From: Algoriphagus halophilus
GTDB taxonomy: Bacteria; Bacteroidota; Bacteroidia; Cytophagales; Cyclobacteriaceae
Direction: 5' to 3'
DNA: 64,000 bases
Assembly (NCBI RefSeq): GCF_900129785.1
Contig: NZ_FSRC01000001.1
Location: forward strand, 2,797,206 to 2,861,205
Part shown: positions 35,490-44,009 of the stretch, in pieces
How positions within the stretch are numbered: position 1 is the first letter of the stretch
How the letters are laid out: every line of letters begins with the position of its first letter
Notes under the pieces: model-generated
Seen by the model: only the letters and a program-made list of their open reading frames with translations
The model's database searches: none
Told to the model about the DNA's origin: nothing
Position numbers and translations under genes: made by a program

Positions 35490-37757
35490 TCAGATAGTAA
35501 TTAAGGTTTCTGACAGATCTCTGCGATAGGATTTTACTGAAGGATCACCTGCCTTATTTACCCTAAACATAAAAATTTCTTTCTGATCAACTGGCTTATT
35601 AAAAATATAATTAAATGTTTTCTTTAATTCTTTAATCTCTTTGCCTTCAATTTCGGTAAAACCTGATTCCTTTTCATTCAAATACATGTGAAAAATAAAC
35701 AACATCGCCGAAACTGGTTGTGCACTTAAGCCCAACATATTGGCTTTAATCCAAACTCTTTGGAGTACCGTTCCAACTTTTAATATCGAAACAGGAGTAT
35801 AATTTGGAGTTTTCAATAAGAATATTGCGGAAGCGGTGGTAATCGTGTCTTTAGAAATCTTTGTTAGACCGTATCCCATCAGATACTTCCTAAAAAATCG
35901 AATGGTTCTAGGGTCTCTCAATAGTCCCATAGCGGCTCTTTCTGCCCCTTTCAACTCTAACGTTGCGATATCGATTCCATCTTTTGTTTCTATGGCTTCT
36001 TTTTCAGTCCACCGGACTTCATTTATAAAGTCCATCAGGCCTTGATCGTGAAAAAAGCGTAAACGATCCATTCCTCCCACCACCTTTGCCAACTGCACTA
36101 AATCTTCTGGCTCAGAAGTCCACTCCATCGAAACATCATCTTCTTTGGCTACCTCAGCTAAAGCTTGTAATTCCTCCTCACGCAAAATATACCTAGATGC
36201 ATTTTTTCGATTCGTGCACCGGAGATTAATTCCATCTACTAACTCAGCAAATTTGATAGGAAGTGGATTAGGCTGCTTGGAAACAAACCGAACACTGGCA
36301 ATACAATCCTGTTCAAAATCGCTGATTTGATAAATTATTTCTACCTCAATCCCAAGTTTACCGGCTTGCAGACGAATATTCTCCAATGCTGCTCCAAAAG
36401 CAATCAAAGAACCGCTGCCCTTGTAATCCAGCATGGAGTGACTTCTGACCTTATCATGAAAAAGGTGTAGGACTCCCTTTTTATCAAAAACCCAAACCCA
36501 AGGTTGAATATTCCCTCCTGAAGGAGCCCAATTAGCTTGATCCACCAATAACTCTAGCTCTTCCTTTGATAGACGATAAGCAGATTGCAAAACATTCGTA
36601 GGGACTTCAAATTGAAAATCTGAAAGTTGTTCAAAAACGGGAGCATCAACCTTGATTTCTTCTGCTTCCTTTAACTTAAAAAGTTGATCAAAGTCCACAT
36701 AGAATCTCCCGGATTTTACATCTTCTCCCAAAAGAAACTTCCTGGCTGCATGTGCAACAGATGCTCCTCCCAGAAAAACTCCGGAGGCCAGCTGAGGCCA
36801 ACTGCTGATCGTTTGCCCGATTTCCAAAAGGGATACCTTCATTCGGGGCGTAAGGGTTTCTAACCCTGTAATTTTTAAAACTATGGATACTTTCTCTGTA
36901 TTAGAAAGGCTTTTTAGAGAGTTTACATCCACCCCTTTCAATAATCCATGAAACAATTCTCTATCCGGCTCTATATCGAAGCGTTCAATGTCCAACATCC
37001 CCCTATCCGAAGTATCCATCATCACGGCCACCCGGTGTTTCCTTGCCTTTTCACGTAATAACACTTTTATATCCAAGCTATCACACTCATCAATAAGCAA
37101 ATCCAACTTTCCATCCTCTAATAGGAAATCTTCAATATTCTCCGGTGTGATCCCTTCTCTATACACCTTCACCTTGAGGTAAGGATCTATTTCTGCGATC
37201 TCCCTGGCTGCTAGTACGACTTTCTCTAACCCTAAGCTCGTTACACCTGCTTTCAGCCTATTTAAATTACTAAGTTCTAATGTATCAAAATCTGCTAATC
37301 TGATCTCCCCATATCCTCTCTCCAAAGTCATAGCCAATGCGATGCTTTGACCTACGGATAACCCTACAATACCCACCTTTTTTTTACTTAATAAATCCTG
37401 TTCCGAAGGAGTTATTTTAAAATTATTTCTTAGCGTTCTGATTTTAATAAACTCCCCCTCTGCCAACACATGAACCAAGGTGTTTTTCCAAGGGAAGAAC
37501 ACCCAATTGCCATACTTTTCTTTCTCTATTTCTTTAAAGAAATTTAATACTAAGTCTTTTAATTCTTGACTGGGTATTGTCCTTTCAGGATTTTCTGATT
37601 TGATTAAATCTCCTACTTGACTTTCAATTTGATCTGAAACAAAAACAAATTCACTCTTTTGCAATTCTTTGATTTTTAACCAGTCAGACTCAAGGGTTGG
37701 ATTTAGAATTACAGCAGAATAATTTACATTTTGATCCGCGAAATTTTTAATGGACAT
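35490..37757 (-). CDS. ThiF (E1-like)-nitroreductase fusion, Rv1355c/MoeY family
   Basis: 755 residues. The N-terminus (about 80-120) has GNWVFFPWKNTLVHVL and LRNNFKITPSEQ. The E1-like Rossmann domain (about 126-345) has VGIVGLSVGQS, a variant of GxGxxG, ADFDTLELSNLNR (ATP-binding Asp and Arg) and DLLIDECDSLDIK. The C-terminal nitroreductase-like FMN domain (about 395-725) has NWAPSGGNIQPWVWVF and ALGA-type IAFGAALENIRLQAG. The same architecture is found in Mycobacterium tuberculosis Rv1355c (annotated moeY), whose reaction is not established. ThiF domains adenylate carboxylates and nitroreductase folds oxidise, so two-step tailoring of a small carboxylate or peptide is plausible. It is first in a tightly overlapped operon. 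Confidence 0.85.
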   Translation of the reverse strand: MSIKNFADQNVNYSAVILNPTLESDWLKIKELQKSEFVFVSDQIESQVGDLIKSENPERTIPSQELKDLVLNFFKEIEKEKYGNWVFFPWKNTLVHVLAEGEFIKIRTLRNNFKITPSEQDLLSKKKVGIVGLSVGQSIALAMTLERGYGEIRLADFDTLELSNLNRLKAGVTSLGLEKVVLAAREIAEIDPYLKVKVYREGITPENIEDFLLEDGKLDLLIDECDSLDIKVLLREKARKHRVAVMMDTSDRGMLDIERFDIEPDRELFHGLLKGVDVNSLKSLSNTEKVSIVLKITGLETLTPRMKVSLLEIGQTISSWPQLASGVFLGGASVAHAARKFLLGEDVKSGRFYVDFDQLFKLKEAEEIKVDAPVFEQLSDFQFEVPTNVLQSAYRLSKEELELLVDQANWAPSGGNIQPWVWVFDKKGVLHLFHDKVRSHSMLDYKGSGSLIAFGAALENIRLQAGKLGIEVEIIYQISDFEQDCIASVRFVSKQPNPLPIKFAELVDGINLRCTNRKNASRYILREEELQALAEVAKEDDVSMEWTSEPEDLVQLAKVVGGMDRLRFFHDQGLMDFINEVRWTEKEAIETKDGIDIATLELKGAERAAMGLLRDPRTIRFFRKYLMGYGLTKISKDTITTASAIFLLKTPNYTPVSILKVGTVLQRVWIKANMLGLSAQPVSAMLFIFHMYLNEKESGFTEIEGKEIKELKKTFNYIFNKPVDQKEIFMFRVNKAGDPSVKSYRRDLSETLITI

Positions 37758-37791
37758 TTGTGTAATCTGGGGGTGAATAGCTCAGTAAAGA

Positions 37792-37859
37792 TAATTTATT
37801 AAGATTTATGTCAAATATATTCTTAAACATATTCAATTAATTTATTGAGAATAATTTAT
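37792..37859. promoter_or_regulatory. Divergent control region with repeated TAATTTATTrAGA
   Basis: The 209-nt space between the divergent ThiF-nitroreductase and receiver genes is very A/T-rich. TAATTTATTAAGA (37792-37804) recurs as TAATTTATTGAGA (37838-37850), 46 nt apart, and a partial TAATTTAT follows at 37852. These direct repeats could be binding sites of a regulator. No exact TAnnTTTG box was found for either gene. Confidence 0.35.
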
Positions 37860-37966
37860 CACCTCACACCCTAAATAGATTTCAAACCGACCTTAGTTTG
37901 TTTTTTAACTAAAAAAAAGATTATTTGTCCTACGGATTACTATCTGTTGACAGTTATAGATGCCTT

Positions 37967-38440
37967 ATGGAAACTGGAAGTGAAGAAAAAATAAAAATTC
38001 TTTATGTAGATGATGAAGAAAATAATCTTCAGGCATTTAAAGCAACATTCCGAAGAGATTATAAAATATTTCTTGCTATCTCAGCAAAAGAAGCAAGAGA
38101 AATATTAAAAGAACAAGAAGTTGATTTGATTATCACAGATCAACGAATGCCAGAGGAAACTGGTGTTGAATTTTTAGAAAGTATTATCCCTATTTACCCA
38201 AAACCAATTCGACTTTTATTAACTGGATATACTGATATACAAGCAGTTATTGATGCGATTAACAAAGGCCAAGTATATCATTATTTAACTAAACCTTGGG
38301 AGGAAGATTATTTAAGAACTGTCATCAAAAATGCTTTTGAGATGTATACACTCAGAAGAGAAAATGAAAAGTTAACAGAGGCCTTATTGAAAGCCAATGA
38401 ACAGCTTGAGTTCCTTCTTAGACAAAACCTGCTTTCTTAA
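37967..38440 (+). CDS. Single-domain response regulator with C-terminal coiled coil
   Basis: 157 residues from ATG 37967 (METGSEEKIKILYVDDEENN); a TTG at 37925 would add 14 residues. The receiver has Asp15/Asp16, phosphoacceptor Asp58 (IITDQRMPEE) and a Lys in LTKPW. It ends in a charged coiled coil (LRRENEKLTEALLKANEQL) rather than an output domain. It closely parallels the receiver of the kinase at 31602 (NNLxxFxATxRxDxKIF, DQRMP, LLTGYxDIxxVIDAINKGxVY), so the two are paralogues at opposite ends of one locus. It may shuttle phosphate or act through protein contacts. Its stop is 1 nt from the convergent ald stop. Confidence 0.88.
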   Translation: METGSEEKIKILYVDDEENNLQAFKATFRRDYKIFLAISAKEAREILKEQEVDLIITDQRMPEETGVEFLESIIPIYPKPIRLLLTGYTDIQAVIDAINKGQVYHYLTKPWEEDYLRTVIKNAFEMYTLRRENEKLTEALLKANEQLEFLLRQNLLS

Positions 38441-38441
38441 A

Positions 38442-39653
38442 TTAATAACGAGCTGCCAGTAATAATTGAAGTTCTTTGTGGGAAAGTCCAAACTTTCTTC
38501 CCAAATAAGCATTTGTTAGACTTCCACGATAGGTATACACCCCTCTCAAAAACCATTTGTAATTAAATATCATTTCTTCTGCTCCACCAAGATCCGCTGT
38601 CTGCAAAATAATTGGGGTAAAAATATTACTTAAAGAGTATGATGCTGTACGCGCGACTCTAGAAGCAATGTTAGGAACACAGTAATGAATAATGTCATGT
38701 ACTCGGTAGATAGGATCATCATGACTGGTCACTTTTGAAGTCTCAATACAACCGCCTTGGTCAATTCCTACATCTATCACAATGCTTCCATGCATCATGT
38801 TAGCCACCATTTCCTCGCTAACCACAATTTTATTTCTACCTTTTTCTGCCCTTAATGCACCGATCACCACATCTGCCTCTGCCATTGCTTGACTTAAACT
38901 GAAATTATCAATGGTGGAAGTATAGACTTGCTGTCCCAGCAACTGCTTGATCCTTCTCAACTTGTAGATATGATTATCAAATACTTTGATATTCGCTCCT
39001 AAGCCCAGGGCAGTTCTAGCAGCATATTCAGCTACTGTACCGGCCCCAATTATCACTACTTGAGTAGGAGGAACTCCGGTTACTCCCCCCATAATCAAAC
39101 CTTTCCCATCATTGACACTTGAAAGGTACTCAGCAGCAATCTGCATGACTGTGCTTCCTGCAATTTCAGACATTGCTCTGACTACAGGCATCCCTCCCAC
39201 TTTGTCTTCCAAATATTCAAAGGCGACGGCAGTGATCTTTTTTGAATTCAAGGCTTCTATGAATTCTTTACTCTGTCTTCCAAGTTGCAATGCCGAGATC
39301 AAGCAACTCCCCTGGCTCATATCCTCCACCTCTTCCAGCGTAGGTGAATCGATTTTCAAAACAATTTGGGCAGCTAGCGCATCTTTTTTCGAATAAACCA
39401 CCTTTGCACCAGCATCGGAATAATCCTGATCGGTGAATTTTGCTTGCAAGCCTGCACCTGTTTCTAGAATTACACTTAGCCCATTATTGGAAAGAATACC
39501 TACTGCCTCAGGAGTTAGGACCACTCTTTTTTCCTGATCAGAAACCTCTTTTGGAATTCCAATCGTGATGGATTTAGAGTCCTTTCTAACTTTTGAAGGA
39601 GATTCCTTAGGTATTAAACCTACTGCAGACAGTTCACTTAATTCAGCTGACAT
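38442..39653 (-). CDS. ald: Alanine dehydrogenase
   Basis: 403 residues; the usual Ald length is about 370, so the N-terminus has roughly 25 extra residues before ITIGIPKEVSDQEKRVVLTPEAV. It catalyses NAD-dependent L-alanine deamination to pyruvate and ammonia. Markers are EYLEDKVGGMPVVRAMSEIAG, the NAD-binding VVIIGAGTVAEYAARTALGLGANI, and VIDVGIDQGGCIETS. The gene overlaps the upstream tsaE by 11 nt. There is no room for a terminator beyond its stop, where it meets the receiver gene tail to tail. Confidence 0.93.
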   Translation of the reverse strand: MSAELSELSAVGLIPKESPSKVRKDSKSITIGIPKEVSDQEKRVVLTPEAVGILSNNGLSVILETGAGLQAKFTDQDYSDAGAKVVYSKKDALAAQIVLKIDSPTLEEVEDMSQGSCLISALQLGRQSKEFIEALNSKKITAVAFEYLEDKVGGMPVVRAMSEIAGSTVMQIAAEYLSSVNDGKGLIMGGVTGVPPTQVVIIGAGTVAEYAARTALGLGANIKVFDNHIYKLRRIKQLLGQQVYTSTIDNFSLSQAMAEADVVIGALRAEKGRNKIVVSEEMVANMMHGSIVIDVGIDQGGCIETSKVTSHDDPIYRVHDIIHYCVPNIASRVARTASYSLSNIFTPIILQTADLGGAEEMIFNYKWFLRGVYTYRGSLTNAYLGRKFGLSHKELQLLLAARY

Positions 39654-40074
39654 CGTTAACGTGTTGAAGCGTGAGTTTTCTTTCTGAATCAGAAAGAATT
39701 TCTAACTTGATTAGAATATATTGATCTGGAAGAAAATCAGCCACTTTTTCGGCCCATTCCAACCAGCAATAATTCTGACTATAAAAATACTCTTCTATTC
39801 CGATATCCAATGCCTCGGTAGGATCATCGAGTCTATAAAAGTCAAAATGATAAAATTCTTCTCCCTTATCATTTTGATATTCATTGACGATTCCAAAGGT
39901 AGGACTACTGATCTGATCTTGTATATGAAACTGCTCTGCCAAGGCTTTGATAAAGGTCGTCTTACCAGCTCCCATCTCTCCTTTAAACACCCAAACCTTT
40001 TCAGAACCTGCTATTTCGATTACTTTCTTTGCAGCTTTGGAAATAGCATCCTTCCCATATGAAAATTGAATCAA
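39643..40074 (-). CDS. tsaE: tRNA threonylcarbamoyladenosine biosynthesis ATPase TsaE
   Basis: 143 residues starting at a TTG (40074); there is no ATG before the P-loop, so the TTG start is likely real. Walker A is GEMGAGKTT, with the family segments SSPTFGIVNEYQN, FYHFDFYRLDDPTEALDIGIEEYF and CWLEWAEKV. TsaE energises the TsaBD complex in making t6A37 on tRNAs that read ANN codons. It begins 8 nt after porX and overlaps ald by 11 nt, so porX-tsaE-ald look like one transcription unit. Confidence 0.93.
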   Translation of the reverse strand: MIQFSYGKDAISKAAKKVIEIAGSEKVWVFKGEMGAGKTTFIKALAEQFHIQDQISSPTFGIVNEYQNDKGEEFYHFDFYRLDDPTEALDIGIEEYFYSQNYCWLEWAEKVADFLPDQYILIKLEILSDSERKLTLQHVNDVS

Positions 40075-40082
40075 CTGATCTA

Positions 40083-41639
40083 TTATTTTGGTGACAAATG
40101 AACAATCGGAATGATCATTTCTTCCAAAGATACCCCTCCATGTTGAAAAGTATCTTTATAGAAGTTCACATAATAATTGTAATTATTGGGATAGGCAAAG
40201 AAATAATCCTCCACTGCAAATACATAACTGGATGAAACATTCAATCTAGGGAGTTTTGCATCTTCTGGTCTTTTTATTTCAAAAACCTTCCCCCCCTCAA
40301 AATTAAGGTTTTTCCCTTGTTTGTACCTCAGATTTGTAGTCACATTCTTATCTCCGATGATTCGATAGGGTCTATTCACTCTTTTAGTCCCATGATCGGT
40401 GGTCACGATTACCTCTGCACCAGCCAGTTGTATTTTTTTAAACAACTCAAATAGTGAGGAATGCTCAAACCAGCTTTTGGTAATGGATCGATAAGCAGAT
40501 TCATCCGGGGCGAGTTCCCGTATCATCTTCATATCGGTCCTTGCATGGGACATCATATCCACAAAATTATAGACCAATACATTCAAATCATTTTGAAGAA
40601 GTTGGTGGAATTGTTCCACTACAGTTTTCCCTTGATTAGCCTGTAGGATTTTATGATAGGAAGACTTGATGGGCAACCTGTTTTTATCCAAGTTGATTTT
40701 CAACCAGTCTTCCTCAAAATTATTCTTCCCTTCGTCTGAATCTTCATCTTCCCAAAGTTTGGGATAGAATCTAGCCATATCCATGGGCATCATTCCACTA
40801 AAGAGCGCATTTCTTGCAAAAGCGGTTGTGGTAGGCAATATGCTATAATAAGTATCCTTTTGCTCCACGTTGAAATAAGCGGACAATAGGGGCTCAATGT
40901 CCTCCCATTGATCTAATCTCAAATTATCTATTACAATCAAAAATAGGGGCTTCCCAGATTTGACCTGAGGAAACACCTTTTGTTTCAAGACTTGGTGAGA
41001 CAAAAGAGGTTTGTCTTTGTTTTGCTCCTCCATCCAGTCCAAGTAGTTGTCTTTCACAAACCTGGCAAAAGAGGCATTTGCTTCAGTTTTCTGGGTTTCC
41101 AGCACTTCAATCATACTTTTATTTTCAGTAGAATCAATTTGCATCTCCCAATAAATCAGCTTCTTATAGATATCAGCCCAATCATTATGATCTTGTGCAT
41201 CTCCAAAAGCCATACTGATTTTCATAAACTCCTGCTGATAATTCAGAGTAGTTTTTTCATCAATCAGTTGTTTGTTTTGCAACAGCTTTTTAACAGAAAG
41301 CAAGATTTGATTGGGATTCAAGGGTTTAATCAGGTAATCAGCAATTTTACCCCCTATAGCATCATTCATAATATGCTCTTCCTCTGACTTGGTAATCATC
41401 ACCACAGGAATTTGAGGCTTGATAATTTTGATCTGTTGCAAGGTTTCCAAGCCTGTCATACCAGGCATCATCTCATCCAAAAAAATGACATCAAAATTTT
41501 GAGCTTCCACTTCATCGATGGCATCCACCCCAGAATTTACCGTAGTGATCTGATATCCTTTTTGCTCCAGAAAAAGAATATGTGGTTTAAGAAGGTCGAT
41601 TTCATCGTCCGCCCATAGAATATTAAACTTTTGAGACAT
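40083..41639 (-). CDS. porX: PorX-type response regulator with PglZ/alkaline-phosphatase-like domain
   Basis: 518 residues from ATG 41639 (MSQKFNILWADDE); a longer frame upstream is unlikely. The receiver (1-120) has Asp11/Asp12, Asp55 (FLDEMMPGM) and Lys in IKPLNP. A helical linker precedes a PglZ-type alkaline phosphatase superfamily domain with predicted Zn ligands in IVIDNLRLDQW (Asp), PTTTAFARNALFSG (Thr), TTDHGT (Asp-His) and TFQHGGVSLEEMIIP (His). In Porphyromonas gingivalis PorX, with PorY and SigP, controls type IX secretion genes, and its effector domain acts on phosphodiester or oligonucleotide substrates. The porY kinase is not in this window. Confidence 0.9.
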   Translation of the reverse strand: MSQKFNILWADDEIDLLKPHILFLEQKGYQITTVNSGVDAIDEVEAQNFDVIFLDEMMPGMTGLETLQQIKIIKPQIPVVMITKSEEEHIMNDAIGGKIADYLIKPLNPNQILLSVKKLLQNKQLIDEKTTLNYQQEFMKISMAFGDAQDHNDWADIYKKLIYWEMQIDSTENKSMIEVLETQKTEANASFARFVKDNYLDWMEEQNKDKPLLSHQVLKQKVFPQVKSGKPLFLIVIDNLRLDQWEDIEPLLSAYFNVEQKDTYYSILPTTTAFARNALFSGMMPMDMARFYPKLWEDEDSDEGKNNFEEDWLKINLDKNRLPIKSSYHKILQANQGKTVVEQFHQLLQNDLNVLVYNFVDMMSHARTDMKMIRELAPDESAYRSITKSWFEHSSLFELFKKIQLAGAEVIVTTDHGTKRVNRPYRIIGDKNVTTNLRYKQGKNLNFEGGKVFEIKRPEDAKLPRLNVSSSYVFAVEDYFFAYPNNYNYYVNFYKDTFQHGGVSLEEMIIPIVHLSPK

Positions 41640-41669
41640 TAGAGTTTCCTTTTCTTTTAAAATTATAAT

Positions 41670-41677
41670 TACTTTTG
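41670..41677 (+). promoter_or_regulatory. Candidate -7 box for the HD hydrolase/lpx operon
   Basis: TACTTTTG fits TAnnTTTG and lies 21 nt before the TTG start at 41699. TTTC lies 21 nt upstream as a possible weak -33 element. This would drive the HD gene and possibly the lpx genes behind it. Confidence 0.42.
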
Positions 41678-41698
41678 AGTCAATCAAATTAGGCCCAA

Positions 41699-42931
41699 TT
41701 GAAAAGCCAAAAGATACTAAACGACCCGGTTTACGGATTTATCACAATCCCAAGCGAGTTAATTTTTACGATTATTGACCATCCCTATTTCCAGAGGTTA
41801 CGGAGAATAAAACAGCTGGGTTTGACTGACTTTGTTTACCCAGGAGCTCTTCATACTCGTTTCCATCATGCCATCGGCGCCATGCATCTGATGAGCATTA
41901 CGCTGGATAATTTACGCATAAAAGGAACAGAAATTTCGAATAAAGAGTATGAAGCTGCCTTAATTGCTATTCTATTACATGATATTGGCCATGGCCCATT
42001 TTCCCATGCCTTGGAGTATAGTCTCCTTAAAAGGGTGCCACATGAACAATTATCCTTGCTCATCATTGAACTATTGAACAAAGAATTGGAGGGGAAGCTA
42101 GATTTAGTTTTAAGAATATTTAAGAATACTTATGAAAGAAAGTTCTTTCATCAGCTAGTTTCTAGCCAATTGGACATTGATCGATTGGACTACTTACAAC
42201 GGGACTGTTTCTTTACCGGTGTATCAGAAGGCACGATTGGTGCAGATCGTATCATCAAGATGATGGATGTCAAAAATGACCAGGTGGTCATTGAGGAAAA
42301 AGGAATTTATTCCATAGAAAACTTCTTAAGTGCAAGAAGGCTGATGTATTGGCAAGTCTATCTTCATAAAACCACGGTCAGTGCTGAAAAGATGTTGATC
42401 AAATTGATCGAACGGGCAAAAATGCTTCGAAAATCAGGCATGAATTTTACCATTACTGAGGAGTTTGATTTTTTCTTGCAGCACGAAAACTCAGTGGAAG
42501 ATTTCCGAAAGAATCCTGATACCTTGAAGAAGTTTCTGGAAATGGATGACTTGGATATCTGGGGAGCAGTAAAGCTTTGGAAGAGGCATCCTGATTATGT
42601 TCTTCGAAATATTTCCAATATGTTCTTGACAAGGGACTTATTTAAGATCTCTTTAACAAATGAGCAGTTTGGAGCTGAAGAAATTGAAGAAATGAAACTA
42701 AAGACCATTCATAAACTAGGCATACCCGAGGAAGACATCCAATATTTCTTCTCACATGGTGCTGTCAGTAATTATGGATATCTCGCAAAAGATCGGATTA
42801 ACATATTGACCAAAAAAGGCAAGGTCATTGACGTGGCTCAAGCTGCTGATTTACCCAATATTAAGGTAATGAGCAAAATCGTCGAGAAACACTATGTATG
42901 TAAAGCCAAAAGCTTAAATTTAAAATTCTAA
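41699..42931 (+). CDS. HD-domain phosphohydrolase (dNTPase/SAMHD1-like)
   Basis: 410 residues from a TTG at 41699; the start [19 protein letters not shown] is the conserved beginning of this family and no ATG occurs before residue 62, so TTG is very likely correct. HD motifs are [29 protein letters not shown] (His94-Asp95) and [17 protein letters not shown]. Relatives include deoxynucleotide triphosphohydrolases and YwfO-type enzymes, so a nucleotide substrate is likely but not shown. It is 1 nt upstream of the longest possible lpxD frame and shares its strand, suggesting co-transcription with lipid A genes, a pairing common in Bacteroidota. Confidence 0.88.
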   Translation: MKSQKILNDPVYGFITIPSELIFTIIDHPYFQRLRRIKQLGLTDFVYPGALHTRFHHAIGAMHLMSITLDNLRIKGTEISNKEYEAALIAILLHDIGHGPFSHALEYSLLKRVPHEQLSLLIIELLNKELEGKLDLVLRIFKNTYERKFFHQLVSSQLDIDRLDYLQRDCFFTGVSEGTIGADRIIKMMDVKNDQVVIEEKGIYSIENFLSARRLMYWQVYLHKTTVSAEKMLIKLIERAKMLRKSGMNFTITEEFDFFLQHENSVEDFRKNPDTLKKFLEMDDLDIWGAVKLWKRHPDYVLRNISNMFLTRDLFKISLTNEQFGAEEIEEMKLKTIHKLGIPEEDIQYFFSHGAVSNYGYLAKDRINILTKKGKVIDVAQAADLPNIKVMSKIVEKHYVCKAKSLNLKF

Positions 42932-42947
42932 ATTGTCCAACCTGCAT

Positions 42948-43970
42948 ATGGAATTCACTATAGGTCAAGTGGCCGCCATCCTTCAGGGAAAAGTAGAAGG
43001 GGATGAAACCCAAAAAGTATATAGACTAGATAAAATCCAAGAAGGAAAAGAAGGTGGAATCAGCTTCCTTTCCAATGAAAAATATCAGTCCTATATCTAT
43101 GAAACAGAGGCAACTGCTGTAATCGTCTCAGAAAACTTCACTCCTACCAAGGAGATCAAGACTAATTTGATCAGGGTAAAAGATGCCTATACAGGTTTTA
43201 CCACTTTACTCGAAGCCTATAGTCAATTTTCCAAAATGAGTCTTGTAGGAGTTCAAGAACCTTCCTACATGGAATCAAGCTCTGAAATGGGTGAGAATGG
43301 ATTCAGGGGTGCATTTTCACATATAGGTAAACATTGCAAAATAGGAACTGAGGTCAAGATTCATTCTCAAGTTTTTATTGGTGACAATGTGGTAATCGGA
43401 GACAATACCATTATTCATCCTGGAGCAAAAATCTGCTCTGGAACTGTAATCGGCACTAATTGTGAAATTCATCCAGGTGTAGTGATCGGTTCTGATGGTT
43501 TTGGATTTGCTCCTCAACCTGATGGAACGTACAAGCCCATTCCACAAATCGGAAATGTGATTATTGAGGATCATGTGAGTATTGGAGCAAACACTACCAT
43601 CGATTGCGCCACTATGGGATCAACCATTATAAAAAGAGGAGTTAAAATCGACAATTTGGTGCAGATTGCACACAATGTAGTCATTGGTGAAGATACTGTT
43701 ATCGCTTCTCAAACTGGAATTTCCGGTTCTACCGAAATAGGTAAAAATTGTATAATTGCAGGTCAGGTTGGAATTAGTGGCCATATTAAAATAGCGAATA
43801 AAACGACCATAGGTGCGAAAACGGGGATTTCTAAAACGATCAAGAAAGAGGGAGAAACGATTTTTGGTTACATAGGAATGGAAGTGAAAAACTTCCTAAA
43901 ATCTTATTCAATCTTCAAAAATCTGGATGTCCTTGAAAACCGTTTAAGAGAACTGGAAAAAAAGCCGTAA
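42948..43970 (+). CDS. lpxD: UDP-3-O-(3-hydroxyacyl)glucosamine N-acyltransferase
   Basis: 340 residues from ATG 42948 ([19 protein letters not shown]); a TTG at 42933 is possible but less likely. The N-terminal uridine-binding domain (about 1-105) is followed by a left-handed beta-helix of hexapeptide repeats (about 110-305) with [16 protein letters not shown], typical of LpxD. The catalytic His lies in [13 protein letters not shown], and a C-terminal helix completes the fold. It is the third step of lipid A synthesis (N-acylation), cytoplasmic. It stands before lpxC-fabZ and lpxA. Confidence 0.96.
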   Translation: MEFTIGQVAAILQGKVEGDETQKVYRLDKIQEGKEGGISFLSNEKYQSYIYETEATAVIVSENFTPTKEIKTNLIRVKDAYTGFTTLLEAYSQFSKMSLVGVQEPSYMESSSEMGENGFRGAFSHIGKHCKIGTEVKIHSQVFIGDNVVIGDNTIIHPGAKICSGTVIGTNCEIHPGVVIGSDGFGFAPQPDGTYKPIPQIGNVIIEDHVSIGANTTIDCATMGSTIIKRGVKIDNLVQIAHNVVIGEDTVIASQTGISGSTEIGKNCIIAGQVGISGHIKIANKTTIGAKTGISKTIKKEGETIFGYIGMEVKNFLKSYSIFKNLDVLENRLRELEKKP

Positions 43971-43975
43971 ATTTG
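43968..43975 (+). promoter_or_regulatory. Candidate internal -7 box before lpxC-fabZ
   Basis: TAAATTTG fits TAnnTTTG and is followed by CACCC. Its first three bases are the lpxD stop codon. The lpxC ATG is 35 nt further on. It may give lpxC-fabZ-lpxA expression separate from lpxD. Confidence 0.38.
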
Positions 43976-44009
43976 CACCCTTAATCATCCTGAAAGTCTA
44001 AAATATCAG

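Noticed and set aside
35490..37757. Molybdopterin biosynthesis role suggested by the name MoeY
   Set aside because: No other molybdenum-cofactor gene is in the window, and the nitroreductase fusion is not part of the known pathway.
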